64,000 bases of DNA from Alphaproteobacteria bacterium (GTDB lineage Bacteria > Pseudomonadota > Alphaproteobacteria > UBA8366), in assembly GCA_028281325.1 (NCBI GenBank), contig JANQKC010000026.1, positions 62,001 through 126,000 on the forward strand, given 5' to 3'. The position numbers were made by a program, and so were the translations under genes. Positions within the stretch are counted from its first letter, which is position 1. Every line of letters begins with the position of its first letter. The notes beneath the pieces are model-generated. The model ran no database searches, was not told the origin of the DNA, and worked only from the letters and a program-made list of their open reading frames with translations. Positions 35,407 to 44,252 of this stretch are shown piece after piece.

Positions 35407-35438
35407 AACGACCGACCCATCCACATTTGTCGGTCGTT
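35407..35438. promoter_or_regulatory. Perfect inverted repeat, candidate operator for the divergent dioxygenase/LysR pair
   Basis: Two 10-base arms, AACGACCGAC (35407-35416) and GTCGGTCGTT (35429-35438), are perfect reverse complements separated by 12 bases. The repeat sits 15 bases upstream of the dioxygenase start codon. It could be a repressor/activator site or a hairpin in the 5' leader. Confidence 0.5.
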
Positions 35439-35469
35439 ATATTATTTCATGATAAATGTATAAACATGG

Positions 35470-35475
35470 TATAAT
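35470..35475 (+). promoter_or_regulatory. Candidate -10 box for the LysR gene
   Basis: TATAAT is found 37 bases upstream of ATG 35512 in the most AT-rich stretch of the neighbourhood. The stretch also holds two GTATAA copies 11 bases apart. No clean -35 box at 17 bases is visible, so activator dependence is likely. Confidence 0.35.
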
Positions 35476-35511
35476 TTAAAAGACTACCCCATAAATCAGG
35501 ATAATAGGGCC

Positions 35512-36417
35512 ATGGACCGATTGCGCGCGATGGAAGTTTTCGCCCAGGTCGCCGAGGCACGAAGCTTCAGCGCCGCGGCGCAAACCCTCGGCCTGTCGAA
35601 TACGGCGGTCAGCAAGCAGGTCATGATGCTGGAGGACTCTTTGGGCGTCCGCCTGCTCAACCGGACCACCCGCCGTGTCAACCTGACCGAGGTCGGCCGC
35701 GCCTATCTGACCCGGGCCCGGGAAATCCTCGCCGATGTCGACGAGTTGGAGATATCCGCCGCCGACCTGCACGCATCGCCCCGCGGATTGCTGCGGATCA
35801 ATGCGCCGGTCTCCTTCGGATCGCTCCATATCGCGCCCGCGGTGTCGGATTTTCTCGAAATCTATCCGGACCTCGAGGTCGACCTGTCGATCACCGACCG
35901 GTTCGTCGATGTGATCGAAGACCGGTTGGATGTCGCGATCCGGGGCCGCACCACGCCGGAGGATTCGAGCCTGATCGGCAAGAAGATCGCGCCGGAGCGG
36001 TTCGCCCTATGCGCAAGTCCGGCTTATCTCGCCGAACGCGGCGCGCCGACGCATCCCGACGATTTGGCGGGGCATACCTGTTTCGCCTACGCGCAGACCG
36101 ACACATGGCGGTTCACCCGCGAAGGCGCCGAGATCGCCATCCCGGTCAAAGGACGGTTCCGGTCCAACAACGGCGAAGCGCTCCGCGCCGCCGTCCGGCA
36201 TGGCCAAGGGATCGCCGTGTTGCCGACATTCCTGGTCGGCGGCGACTTACAGTCCGGCCGTTTGAAACCCCTGCTCCCGGACTGCCGGATCGCCGAAGCC
36301 GGCCTCTACGCGATCTACCCGCACCGGCGGTTGCTGTCGGCCAAGGTCCGGGTGTTCATCGATTTCCTGGTCGCCCGCTTCAACCCGACCCCGGATTGGG
36401 ATCGGAACGTTCCCTAA
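35512..36417 (+). CDS. LysR-family transcriptional regulator
   Basis: The 301-residue regulator has an N-terminal winged HTH (MDRLRAMEVFAQVAEARSFSAAAQTLGLSNTAVSKQVMMLEDSLG split across residues 1-45) and a C-terminal substrate-binding domain, a CrgA/PA-type LysR. It is divergent from the TauD-type gene at 34540-35391 and 78 bases upstream of the MaoC/CitE pair. It could regulate either; LysR genes often control their divergent neighbour. Confidence 0.9.
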   Translation: MDRLRAMEVFAQVAEARSFSAAAQTLGLSNTAVSKQVMMLEDSLGVRLLNRTTRRVNLTEVGRAYLTRAREILADVDELEISAADLHASPRGLLRINAPVSFGSLHIAPAVSDFLEIYPDLEVDLSITDRFVDVIEDRLDVAIRGRTTPEDSSLIGKKIAPERFALCASPAYLAERGAPTHPDDLAGHTCFAYAQTDTWRFTREGAEIAIPVKGRFRSNNGEALRAAVRHGQGIAVLPTFLVGGDLQSGRLKPLLPDCRIAEAGLYAIYPHRRLLSAKVRVFIDFLVARFNPTPDWDRNVP

Positions 36418-36495
36418 GCAAGCGGCATTTGACGGCAGCGGTCTTTCGCGGGACGATCCGGCGCACGCACGGACCGAGGTAAGGAGAAGGAAGAG

Positions 36496-36948
36496 ATGCC
36501 CGGGCTTTACTACGAGGAATTCGAGGTCGGCATGACGTTCGATCACGAGCTGACGCGCACTGTGACCGAGATGGACAACGTCATGTTCTGCGCCATGACC
36601 CACAACCCGCAGCCGCTGCACCTGGACGAGGAATTCGCCAAGGAGACCGAGTTCGGCCAGCGCATCGTCAACAGCCTGTTCACGCTGGGCCTGGTGATCG
36701 GCGTGACGGTCGGCGAGACGACCCTCGGCACGACCATCGCCAATCTCGGCATGACCGACGTGCGTTTCGCCAACCCGGTCTTTCATGGCGACACGATCCA
36801 CGTGGTGACCAAGGTCAAGGAGATGCGCGAGTCCAAGTCGCGCCCCAACGCCGGCCTCGTTGTGTTCGAGCATATCGGCTACAACCAGCGCGACGAGGAA
36901 GTCGCCTACTGCGTCCGTACCGCCTTCATGAGAAAGAAATCCGCATGA
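36496..36948 (+). CDS. MaoC-like dehydratase (itaconyl/mesaconyl-CoA hydratase-like)
   Basis: The 150-residue hot-dog protein carries [15 protein letters not shown] (about 34-48), the MaoC active-site region. The common D-x-N-P-x-H is replaced by H-N-P-Q-P-L-H, a variant seen in hydratases that pair with CitE-like lyases. AAGGAG seven bases before ATG 36496 supports the start. It overlaps the CitE-like gene by ATGA. The pair resembles itaconyl-CoA or mesaconyl-C4-CoA hydratase plus citramalyl-CoA lyase in other bacteria, including mycobacteria; that is inferred from pairing and not proven. Confidence 0.83.
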   Translation: MPGLYYEEFEVGMTFDHELTRTVTEMDNVMFCAMTHNPQPLHLDEEFAKETEFGQRIVNSLFTLGLVIGVTVGETTLGTTIANLGMTDVRFANPVFHGDTIHVVTKVKEMRESKSRPNAGLVVFEHIGYNQRDEEVAYCVRTAFMRKKSA

Positions 36949-37838
36949 TCATCCGTTCCTGGCTCTTCGTTCCCGGCGACAGCGAGCGCAAGCTCGAAAA
37001 AGGCCGCGAGAACGAGGCCGACGCCCTGATTCTCGACCTGGAAGACGCCGTGTCGAACGACCGGCAGGACATCGCCCGCGAGATGGTGCGCGAGTATCTG
37101 AACGCCAACGCCGACCGCTCGCGGCAACAGCTCTGGGTGCGGATCAACCCGCTCGACACCGACCTCGCCCTGCCGGACCTGGCGGCGATCATGCCCGGCG
37201 CGCCGGACGGCATCTGCCTGCCGAAAGTCTACTCGGCGGAAGAGGTCAACACGCTCGGCCACTACCTGTCGGCGCTGGAGGCGCGCGAAGGGCTCGCGCT
37301 CGGCTCGACCAAGATCCTCTGCGTCGCGACGGAGACAGCGGCGTCGCTGCTGACCTTCCACACCTATCTGGACGGCGTGACCGACCGGCTGGTCGGCATG
37401 ACCTGGGGCGCGGAAGACCTGTCCGCCGCGCTCGGCGCGATGGACAACACGAACCCCAACAGCGGCGAGTACGACGACCCCTACCTGATGGCGAAATCCT
37501 TCTGCCTCGCCGCCTGCCGCGCGGTCGACGTGCAGCCGGTCGGCGTGGTCTACGTGAACTTCCGCGACGACGCCGGGTTGGAGGCCGAATGCCTGCGCGA
37601 CCGGAAGGCCGGCTTCATCGGCAAGATCGCGATCCATCCGGCGCAGCCGCCGATCATCAACCGCGCCTTCACGCCATCCGACGAGGAAGTCGACTACGCC
37701 CAGCGCGTGGTCGACGTGTTCGAGCAGAATCCGGGCCTCGGCACCGTCGGGCTGGACGGCAAGATGCTCGACATGCCGCACCTGAAACAGGCGCGCAACG
37801 TGCTGGCCATGGCCTCACAGATCAAGGCGATGGGCTGA
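36945..37838 (+). CDS. CoA ester lyase of the HpcH/HpaI-CitE family (citramalyl/malyl-CoA lyase-like)
   Basis: The 297-residue TIM-barrel enzyme begins [20 protein letters not shown] and has [13 protein letters not shown] (about 26-38), whose acidic residues bind Mg2+, and the Glu in CVATETAAS (about 127). Such enzymes cleave 3-hydroxy-CoA esters to acetyl-CoA plus a 2-oxoacid (malyl-, citramalyl- or HMG-type). The start overlaps the MaoC stop by ATGA. A hairpin-rich repeat begins 15 bases after its stop. Confidence 0.87.
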   Translation: MIIRSWLFVPGDSERKLEKGRENEADALILDLEDAVSNDRQDIAREMVREYLNANADRSRQQLWVRINPLDTDLALPDLAAIMPGAPDGICLPKVYSAEEVNTLGHYLSALEAREGLALGSTKILCVATETAASLLTFHTYLDGVTDRLVGMTWGAEDLSAALGAMDNTNPNSGEYDDPYLMAKSFCLAACRAVDVQPVGVVYVNFRDDAGLEAECLRDRKAGFIGKIAIHPAQPPIINRAFTPSDEEVDYAQRVVDVFEQNPGLGTVGLDGKMLDMPHLKQARNVLAMASQIKAMG

Positions 37839-37853
37839 GCCCGATTTTTCACC

Positions 37854-38032
37854 GTCATTCCGGATTCCCGTTTTCACGGGAACGGGCTAAACACGACCCC
37901 AAAAACAGTATGTTTTTGGCGCGCGAGTGTCCGAGCCGGAATCTAGGTATTTGCGACCGTACTCTTGGATTCCGGATAGCGCGCTTTTCCAACCAAATCG
38001 AAGATTTGGGGAAAACCGGCTTCCGGAATGAC
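37854..38032. repeat. Intergenic repeat element with terminal inverted repeats and internal hairpins
   Basis: The element is bounded by GTCATTCCGGA (37854-37864) and its perfect complement TCCGGAATGAC (38022-38032). Inside are three smaller hairpins: TTCCCG-TTTTCA-CGGGAA, CCAAAAACA (37899-37907) with TGTTTTTGG (37911-37919), and CCAAATC (37993-37999) with GATTTGG (38003-38009). It lies between convergent genes. It resembles dispersed alphaproteobacterial elements with GTCATTCCGGA ends and may be a non-autonomous mobile unit and/or terminator. Confidence 0.75.
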
Positions 38033-38036
38033 AGAT

Positions 38037-39449
38037 TTAGGAGGCGGGCCGCAGCACATCGGTCAGGTCGCGGACGCGCGGCAACGCGTCCAGGTCCTTG
38101 ATCATCGCTATCGCCTCGTCCCGTTGCGCGGCGTCGATCACGCCCTCGGCGCAGTCGGCGAACTTACCGGCGATGTCTTCCCATCCGGCCGGATCGGCGC
38201 TCGACCCCTTGGCGTGGGACCGCGCGGTCTTCAGCTCGCGGCCGTCCTTGAGCCGCACGGTCAGCCGCATCTCGGCCCAGTTCACGCCGTCGACGCCCCA
38301 CTGCCCCTTGTGATGCGCCAGGTCGTCGGGCACGACGACGCGCACGCGCTGCATCAACGGCTGCACGTCGCCGCGATCAATCCGCGCCTGCGCATATTGC
38401 GCGAGCCCGGCCTTGCGGTCGGTCAGCGAGACCGCGACGCTCCACGGCAGGCAATAGCGCGCGCGGTAGGAATCCGGCGCGTCCTCGTAACAGGCGATAG
38501 CGAGCATCTGCGACGTCGATTCCAGTAAGATTTCGTCCACGTCGTCGGGCTTCAAGTCCTGTTCCTCGGCGAGGGCGATTACCGCATCGATGGTCGCCGC
38601 CGGCGCGGTCGAACCGGGATGGAAACACACATTCGTGGTGCCGCGCGCCAGCTCCCACCGCGTGCCCAACGCCTCGACCATGAGGCCCAGGTCGTAGCCG
38701 CCGGGCCCGCTGAAACATTCGGCGAGTCCGAAGGTCTCATGCCCGCCCACGTCGCTCGGCGACGGCTCGATGATGTCCGGGTCGACCGCGTAACCGCCGC
38801 GCGCCAGCAACGCCGCGAAGACGCCGTTGCGCACGCCATGCCCGACATGGAACGCCTTGCCCATGGAGCCCACATTCTTGCGCAGCCCCTGCCCTTCGGA
38901 CGCGGCGATGCCGATCGCCATCCGTGTTTCCATCAGGTCCAGCCCCATCATGCGCGCGCCCGCCGCCGCGACGCCGAGCGCCCCGAGGATGCCGTTCGGA
39001 TGCCAGCCCCGGTCGAACATGGCCGGCCGCAACCCCTGGCCAACCCGCGACTCCAGTTCGAAGCCCAGCGCGAACCCTTCGATCATCGCACGGCCCGAGA
39101 TATCGATATCCTCGGCCAGCGCCAACGCCCCCGGCACCATCACCACGCTGACATGAGTGACGCCCTTGGTGTAGTCGTCGAATTCCTGGGAATGGGCCGA
39201 CATGGCGGTGACGAACCCGGCGAGCGGCGACGACGTGCGGTCGGGATGCCCGAGGATGCTGGCGCGCCCCTCACCGCCCATGTGGCGCGCGATGTCGAGC
39301 GCGATCAGCGTCGAGCGTTCCCAAGATCCCGCCAGCGCGATCCCGATCATGTCGAGAAAGCGGAGTTTCGCGGACTCGACCACGGCGCCGTCGAGCGCCG
39401 ACCCCGGCGTCTCCACCACCATCCGGGCAAGCTGTTCGGTGACGCCCAT
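38037..39449 (-). CDS. MmgE/PrpD family protein
   Basis: The 470-residue protein belongs to the MmgE/PrpD family (2-methylcitrate dehydratase, cis-aconitate decarboxylase and relatives): FLDMIGIALAGSWERSTLIAL near the N terminus, an all-helical domain, then a C-terminal alpha/beta domain. It acts without Fe-S clusters. GGGAGGAACGGGCG precedes ATG 39449. In the same neighbourhood are a MaoC hydratase and a CitE-like lyase, so dehydration or decarboxylation of a tricarboxylate-like acid is plausible. The exact reaction is unknown. Confidence 0.88.
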   Translation of the reverse strand: MGVTEQLARMVVETPGSALDGAVVESAKLRFLDMIGIALAGSWERSTLIALDIARHMGGEGRASILGHPDRTSSPLAGFVTAMSAHSQEFDDYTKGVTHVSVVMVPGALALAEDIDISGRAMIEGFALGFELESRVGQGLRPAMFDRGWHPNGILGALGVAAAGARMMGLDLMETRMAIGIAASEGQGLRKNVGSMGKAFHVGHGVRNGVFAALLARGGYAVDPDIIEPSPSDVGGHETFGLAECFSGPGGYDLGLMVEALGTRWELARGTTNVCFHPGSTAPAATIDAVIALAEEQDLKPDDVDEILLESTSQMLAIACYEDAPDSYRARYCLPWSVAVSLTDRKAGLAQYAQARIDRGDVQPLMQRVRVVVPDDLAHHKGQWGVDGVNWAEMRLTVRLKDGRELKTARSHAKGSSADPAGWEDIAGKFADCAEGVIDAAQRDEAIAMIKDLDALPRVRDLTDVLRPAS

Positions 39450-39531
39450 CGCCCGTTCCTCCCCTCATTGTCATAACGGCTGTGTATAAGAGTACGCGCC
39501 GGTCGGCCCGCCCGCCAAATCCGGCGACCGA

Positions 39532-39732
39532 ATGCAGATACGAGGATCGATCGTGACCGACAAGACGCCGAATGGCGCCGCCCTTACCATCGACATGGCC
39601 CGCCGCATGGCCGCGCCGATCCCCGACGCCGAGGCCGCCATCATCCCAAACCTAAAACACATGGCGCTCGCCGAGGACCCGGCAGCGGTCATCGCGCCGT
39701 TGGTATCGTTCCTGGACCGGACCGCGGCTTAG
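39532..39732 (+). pseudogene. Remnant of an alpha/beta-hydrolase gene (C-terminal fragment)
   Basis: The 66-codon frame encodes a stretch with AIIPNLKHMALAEDPAAV (about 41-58), resembling the C-terminal end of alpha/beta hydrolases, where the catalytic His follows the PxxGHM-like turn, ending in FLDRTAA. The preceding TPNGAALTIDMARRMAAPIP fits the strand and helix before it. About three quarters of a normal hydrolase, including the nucleophile elbow, is missing, and I find no matching sequence upstream. It could also be a small expressed protein. Its stop overlaps that of the convergent dioxygenase. Confidence 0.5.
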
Positions 39733-40763
39733 GCCAAATAGGGGTTCACCCCGCCGCGCGGGCCGGTGCCGAGACGGTCGGCGACTTCGGGCAGCAACGC
39801 CCGGGCGGTCGGCGTGTTCAGCCAGAGGCGAAGCAGCCGGCGTTTCCTGGCCGGGTCGGGCCAGTCCTCGTAGTCGGTCCGCGAGTGCAGGATCGTGTAG
39901 TTGTTCAGCAACTGGATGTCGCCGGTCTGGAAGCCCATGTTGAATTGTAGGTCCGGGCGTTCCGAGAGTTCTTCGAGCGCCATGATCGCGTCGTTGTCGA
40001 GCGCGTCATACAGGTCGCCGGTCTTCTTCGCGCCGCGCTCCACCTGTTTGGCGTTGTAGTAACAGGTGAGCCGCCCGTCGACATTGCTGTAGACGGGAAT
40101 GCGTAGCGGCGACGTCAGGTTCGGCGCATCGGACGGCCCCTTGCCCGCATAATCGATGCGGTAGCCGCGATACAGCCGTTCCAGCAGTTCCGGTCGCGTC
40201 TTCAGAATTTCGTTGTGGATCGCCGAGGCGCTGGCGATCGTGCTGACGCCGCCGGTCATCGCCGGGTGAATGCAGAACAGGCCGACGATATCGCACGGGT
40301 CCACATGCGGCCGAAGCCGCCGGTTGGACGAATGGCCGCGGACGTTATTGCCGTCGTAATCGTTGCCGAGGTCTTCGATCGTGTGCAGCAAGGCGCCCTG
40401 CGGATTCTGCGAAATCGGCTCGCCGATATACTGCCCGACGCCCCAGAACAGGACGCTGGCCTCCTGATGAGAATAGTCGGGCAGGCGGATGCCCCGCAGC
40501 AGCGCGAAACCGCGCCCCTCTTCGACCTCGCGCACGATCGCGTCGATCTTGGTCGCGAGAGTCGGCAGCGGGAAATCGGCGCGCGTCATTTCGATTACCG
40601 GCTTGCCCGTCCCAATCGCATGCGCCATCGCCGCCTCGATTTCGGCGATATCCGCATCGGTGAGGCGATGCAACCAGGAGGAATCGGTCTCGTAATCCGC
40701 CGCATACCAGACATCCGGACCGGTCGCGGGGGCCGGGACGTCGAAACCGGTGTTGCTCGTCAT
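39729..40763 (-). CDS. TauD/TfdA family Fe(II)/2-oxoglutarate dioxygenase, copy 2
   Basis: The 344-residue protein has HxD in RLRPHVDPCDI (about 173-183) and the distal His in NYTILHSRTDYED (about 291), with the cofactor-binding arginine region RKRRLLRLWL. It belongs to the longer TauD subgroup, resembling gamma-butyrobetaine-hydroxylase-like enzymes. The frame extends 25 codons upstream, but I prefer ATG 40763. GGAGG is 13 bases away, so the start is not secure. Substrate unknown. Confidence 0.87.
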   Translation of the reverse strand: MTSNTGFDVPAPATGPDVWYAADYETDSSWLHRLTDADIAEIEAAMAHAIGTGKPVIEMTRADFPLPTLATKIDAIVREVEEGRGFALLRGIRLPDYSHQEASVLFWGVGQYIGEPISQNPQGALLHTIEDLGNDYDGNNVRGHSSNRRLRPHVDPCDIVGLFCIHPAMTGGVSTIASASAIHNEILKTRPELLERLYRGYRIDYAGKGPSDAPNLTSPLRIPVYSNVDGRLTCYYNAKQVERGAKKTGDLYDALDNDAIMALEELSERPDLQFNMGFQTGDIQLLNNYTILHSRTDYEDWPDPARKRRLLRLWLNTPTARALLPEVADRLGTGPRGGVNPYLA

Positions 40764-40919
40764 GACAATAAGGGCCTCCAGCAATCCAATTGGGGATATG
40801 ACGCCACGCATTATGCGGTCGCGCACCGTCTCCGGCAAATCATCCGCCGGTTGGCCTTCCCGTCGGGGCGGGCTACCCTGCGGACCTTACAATCCTTGCC
40901 AAAATGGCCCGAGGTTTCG

Positions 40920-42080
40920 ATGTCCGACCCGCTGCTGTTCACCCCGCTCGGCCTGCGCGGCGTTACCTTGAAGAACCGCGTCGTGGTCGCCCCGATGCAT
41001 CAATATATGGCGGCGCGCGGGTATCCGACAGACTGGCACCTGATGAATATCGGGCGTTACGCCGCCGGCGGCGCGGGGATGGTCTTCGTCGAATCGACCA
41101 AGGTAGCGCGCAACGGGTGCGGCACGGTCGGCGACCTGGGCCTTTGGGATGACGATTTCATACCGCATTTCGCGCGGCTGGCCGATTTCATCCGCGCGCA
41201 TAACGCGGTCCCGGCGATCCAGCTCGGCCATTCCGGGCGCAAGGCGCGGCGTTTCCGGCCATGGGAAGGCGGCGGGCCGTTGACCCCAAGTCCCGAAATC
41301 GACGACTGGGACGATTGGGGATTGGTGGCGCCCAGCGCCTTGCCGAGCGGCAATGACGATCCCGTGCCGCATGAACTGTCGGCCGGCGAGATCGCCAACC
41401 TGGTCGACGCCTGGGGCAAGGCCGCCGCCCGCGCTGACGCTGCTGGGTTCGACGTGCTGGAAATTCACGCGGCGCACGGCTACCTGATCCACCAATTCCT
41501 GTCGCCCAAGGCGAACCGCCGGACCGACGCCTACGGCGGGTCGGACGGCAAGCGGCGGCGCTTCGCCATGGAAGTGACCGAGGCGATGCGCGCCGCCTGG
41601 CCCGACGACAAACCGTTGTTCATGCGGCTGTCGGTCGAGGACGGCGCGGGCTGGGGACCGGCGGAAAGCGTCGAACTCGCCAAGGCCGTGAAGCCGATGG
41701 GCGTCGACGTCATCGACTGCAGTTCCGGCGGGATGCTGGACCGGCCGGTCGACGGCAGCGGCCCGGTCGGCTACGGCTATCAGGTACCCTACGCGGAACG
41801 GTTGCGCCGGGAGGCCGGCGTCATGACCATGGCGGTCGGGCTGATCGTACACGCGGACCAGGCGGAGGAAATACTACAGAACGGCCAGGCCGATCTCGTC
41901 GCGCTGGCGCGGGAAATTCTCTACAACCCGAACTGGCCGATGGACGCGGCGCAGAAGCTGGGCGTCGACGCGGCGTTTAGTTCCGTGCCGTCGCCGCAAG
42001 CCTATTGGCTGGCGAAACGCGCCGCCACCATCAAGGACATGGTGCCGTCGACCTACCGGGCCCCCGGTAAGAAACCCTAA
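40920..42080 (+). CDS. NADH:flavin oxidoreductase / Old Yellow Enzyme family (YqjM-like)
   Basis: The 386-residue FMN barrel starts LFTPLGLRGVTLKNRVVVAPMHQYMA. It carries the OYE segments QLGHSGRKA (about 101) and IHAAHGYLIHQFLSPKANRRTDAYGG (split about 183-208), with the paired active-site His. Such enzymes reduce activated C=C bonds of enoates with NAD(P)H. The ATG at 40920 begins the conserved domain; the long open frame upstream overlaps the dioxygenase and is rejected. Substrate unknown. Confidence 0.9.
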   Translation: MSDPLLFTPLGLRGVTLKNRVVVAPMHQYMAARGYPTDWHLMNIGRYAAGGAGMVFVESTKVARNGCGTVGDLGLWDDDFIPHFARLADFIRAHNAVPAIQLGHSGRKARRFRPWEGGGPLTPSPEIDDWDDWGLVAPSALPSGNDDPVPHELSAGEIANLVDAWGKAAARADAAGFDVLEIHAAHGYLIHQFLSPKANRRTDAYGGSDGKRRRFAMEVTEAMRAAWPDDKPLFMRLSVEDGAGWGPAESVELAKAVKPMGVDVIDCSSGGMLDRPVDGSGPVGYGYQVPYAERLRREAGVMTMAVGLIVHADQAEEILQNGQADLVALAREILYNPNWPMDAAQKLGVDAAFSSVPSPQAYWLAKRAATIKDMVPSTYRAPGKKP

Positions 42081-42167
42081 ATCCGCCAAACACCCCGCCG
42101 ACAAGTAGGCCCCTACCGCCACCGAGGTGAGGGCAACCACCCGTCGTGATCAAACGCGTGTCATAAA

Positions 42168-42237
42168 AGTGAAAAACGAGTGAAATGATTTTCACATGAA
42201 AATCTTTATATCATTAGAATGTTCATATGAATATTCT
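42168..42237. promoter_or_regulatory. Operator region of the DeoR gene with direct and inverted repeats
   Basis: AGTGAAA occurs at 42168-42174 and again at 42179-42185, 11 bases apart. GTGAAA-TGAT-TTTCAC (42180-42195) and TTTTCA-CA-TGAAAA (42189-42202) are perfect short inverted repeats. A 22-base near-palindrome with one mismatched pair of positions spans 42216-42237 and contains the DeoR start ATG (42227). This is typical of an autoregulated DeoR gene; the region is also clearly AT-richer than its surroundings. Confidence 0.6.
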
Positions 42238-43063
42238 AACATCGAGACAGACCATCAACACCGCCACCAACATCGATCTGCAAGCCGCACCAACGCCGCG
42301 CCAGGATGAAATCATCGGCCTTGTGCGGCGCGAAGGCTACGTCACCATCGAGCAGTTGGCGGAGTCCTTCAGCGTGACCGCGCAAACCATCCGGCGGGAC
42401 GTCCAGCGGCTCGCCGACCTCGGCATGCTGCGGCGCAAGCATGGCGGCGTCGAGATACCGTCGGCGCTGGAGAACATTCCCTATCGGTCGCGCAAGGTCC
42501 TGAATCTGGCCGCGAAGGAAACACTGGCCGCCGCCGCCGCCGAGCGAATTCCCGACGGCGCCTCGATCGCCTTCAGCATCGGCACCACGCCCGAGATCGT
42601 CGCCCGCGCGCTGCTCGATCATCGCGACCTGCGCATCTTCACCAACAACATGAATGTGGCGATGACCGCCTGCGCCAACCCCACCTTCGAGGTCACGGTG
42701 ACCGGCGGACGGCTGCGCAACGAAGATTTCGACTCGCTCGGCGCCCAGGCGGAAAGCTTTTTCGCGTCCTACAAGGTCGATTTCGGCGTGTTCGGTGTCG
42801 GCGGCGTCGATACGGACGGGTCCCTGCTCGATTTCTATGAGGACGAGGTGCGCTGCCGGCAAGCCATCCTCGCCAATTGCCGTAACGCCATCCTGGTTCT
42901 CGACCATTCGAAATTCGGCCGCAGCGCTCATGTGCGGGGTGGCCATCTGTCGGACGCGTCGATGCTGGTCTGCGACATACAGCCGCCGGCGGATGTCTTG
43001 GCGCTGCTCGCGGACACCGCCCTCGACATCGTGGTGGCGCAATCGCCGGAGCACCCGGCATGA
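42227..43063 (+). CDS. DeoR/GlpR-family transcriptional regulator
   Basis: The 278-residue regulator has an N-terminal DeoR HTH (RQDEIIGLVRREGYVTIEQL, about 25-44, then SVTAQTIRRDVQRLADLG) and a C-terminal DeoRC sensor domain that binds a sugar phosphate in relatives. It precedes and overlaps (ATGA) the ABC transporter gene cluster, so it very likely controls it. It is preceded by an operator-like region that overlaps its start codon, suggesting autoregulation. Confidence 0.9.
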   Translation: MNILTSRQTINTATNIDLQAAPTPRQDEIIGLVRREGYVTIEQLAESFSVTAQTIRRDVQRLADLGMLRRKHGGVEIPSALENIPYRSRKVLNLAAKETLAAAAAERIPDGASIAFSIGTTPEIVARALLDHRDLRIFTNNMNVAMTACANPTFEVTVTGGRLRNEDFDSLGAQAESFFASYKVDFGVFGVGGVDTDGSLLDFYEDEVRCRQAILANCRNAILVLDHSKFGRSAHVRGGHLSDASMLVCDIQPPADVLALLADTALDIVVAQSPEHPA

Positions 43064-44154
43064 GCACGGTCGAAATCACCGGCCTCGTCAAGCAATGGGG
43101 CGACACGCGCGCGGTCGACGGCGTCTCGTTCGTCGCGGCGGCGGGATCGCTCACCGCGCTGTTGGGACCGTCCGGCTGCGGCAAGTCGACGATCCTGCGG
43201 ATGGTATCCGGTTTGGAACCGCCGACCGAGGGTCATGTCCGGATCGGCGGCCGGGACGTCACGCGCACGGAACCGGCAGGGCGCGGCGTATCCATGGTGT
43301 TCCAGTCCTACGCCCTGTTTCCCCATCTTTCGGTCGAAGAGAACATCGTCTTCGGTCTCAAGGTACGGCGCATTTCCGCGACCGACCGGGCGCGACGCCT
43401 CGCCAAGGTCGCGGACATGGTCGGCCTCTCCGACCTGTTGGACCGCAAACCCAGCGCGCTTTCCGGCGGGCAGCGGCAGCGGGTCGCGTTGGCGCGCGCG
43501 GTTATCGCAGAGAACGACGTCTGCCTGATGGACGAACCGTTATCCAACCTGGACGCAAAGCTGCGGACCGAAATGCGCACGAGCATCCGCGATCTTCAAC
43601 GCCGTCTCGACATGACGATGATCTACGTCACGCACGATCAGACCGAGGCGATGACCATGGCCGACCAGATCGTCCTCTTGAACGACGGCAAGGTGGAACA
43701 AGCCGGCACGCCGGAACAGCTTTACGACGCGCCGTCCTCCGTCTTCACCGCCGCCTTTATCGGAATGCCGCCGATGAACCTCCTCACGCTGGAACGCTTC
43801 TCGGATGGCGTCCGGGTTCGCGGCGACCGGGAGGGGCCGGCGCTTGCGTTTTCGGCGGACTCCGGCTGGCGCCTCGGCGTCCGGCCGGAGCATGTCGCGC
43901 TGGCGCCGGGCTCGCCTGTCATCGGCACGGTAGCCGCCAAGGACTACCTCGGCGCGGACACCTTAGTGACGCTTGAGGTTGGCCAAGAACGCTTAACCGC
44001 CCGGATTGCCGGCCGGCCAGCGGCGGCAATCGGTGAACGCGTCGGCGTGCAATGGCCGGAAGACGCGGAGTATTTGTTCGACGCGCACGGCCGCGCCGTA
44101 TCGCGCGGTTCGAGGACGGACGGGCAAACGCCTGTCCGCACCGCATCGGCATGA
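43060..44154 (+). CDS. ABC transporter ATP-binding protein (UgpC/MalK-type)
   Basis: The 364-residue ATPase has Walker A GPSGCGKST (36-44), signature LSGGQRQRV (about 135) and Walker B VCLMDEPLSNLDAK (about 155). A C-terminal TOBE-like regulatory domain follows (about 240-360, LGVRPEHVAL). It overlaps the DeoR stop by ATGA. With the binding protein and two permeases downstream it forms an importer of the sugar/glycerol-3-phosphate class. Confidence 0.92.
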   Translation: MSTVEITGLVKQWGDTRAVDGVSFVAAAGSLTALLGPSGCGKSTILRMVSGLEPPTEGHVRIGGRDVTRTEPAGRGVSMVFQSYALFPHLSVEENIVFGLKVRRISATDRARRLAKVADMVGLSDLLDRKPSALSGGQRQRVALARAVIAENDVCLMDEPLSNLDAKLRTEMRTSIRDLQRRLDMTMIYVTHDQTEAMTMADQIVLLNDGKVEQAGTPEQLYDAPSSVFTAAFIGMPPMNLLTLERFSDGVRVRGDREGPALAFSADSGWRLGVRPEHVALAPGSPVIGTVAAKDYLGADTLVTLEVGQERLTARIAGRPAAAIGERVGVQWPEDAEYLFDAHGRAVSRGSRTDGQTPVRTASA

Positions 44155-44252
44155 CGCACGCCACCGGAGACCCGGACGTCATGCCGACCAACCGACCGGG
44201 CGGAAGCACACCCCGGATCGTGTCAACACGCACCAGATAGGGAGCATCCACA

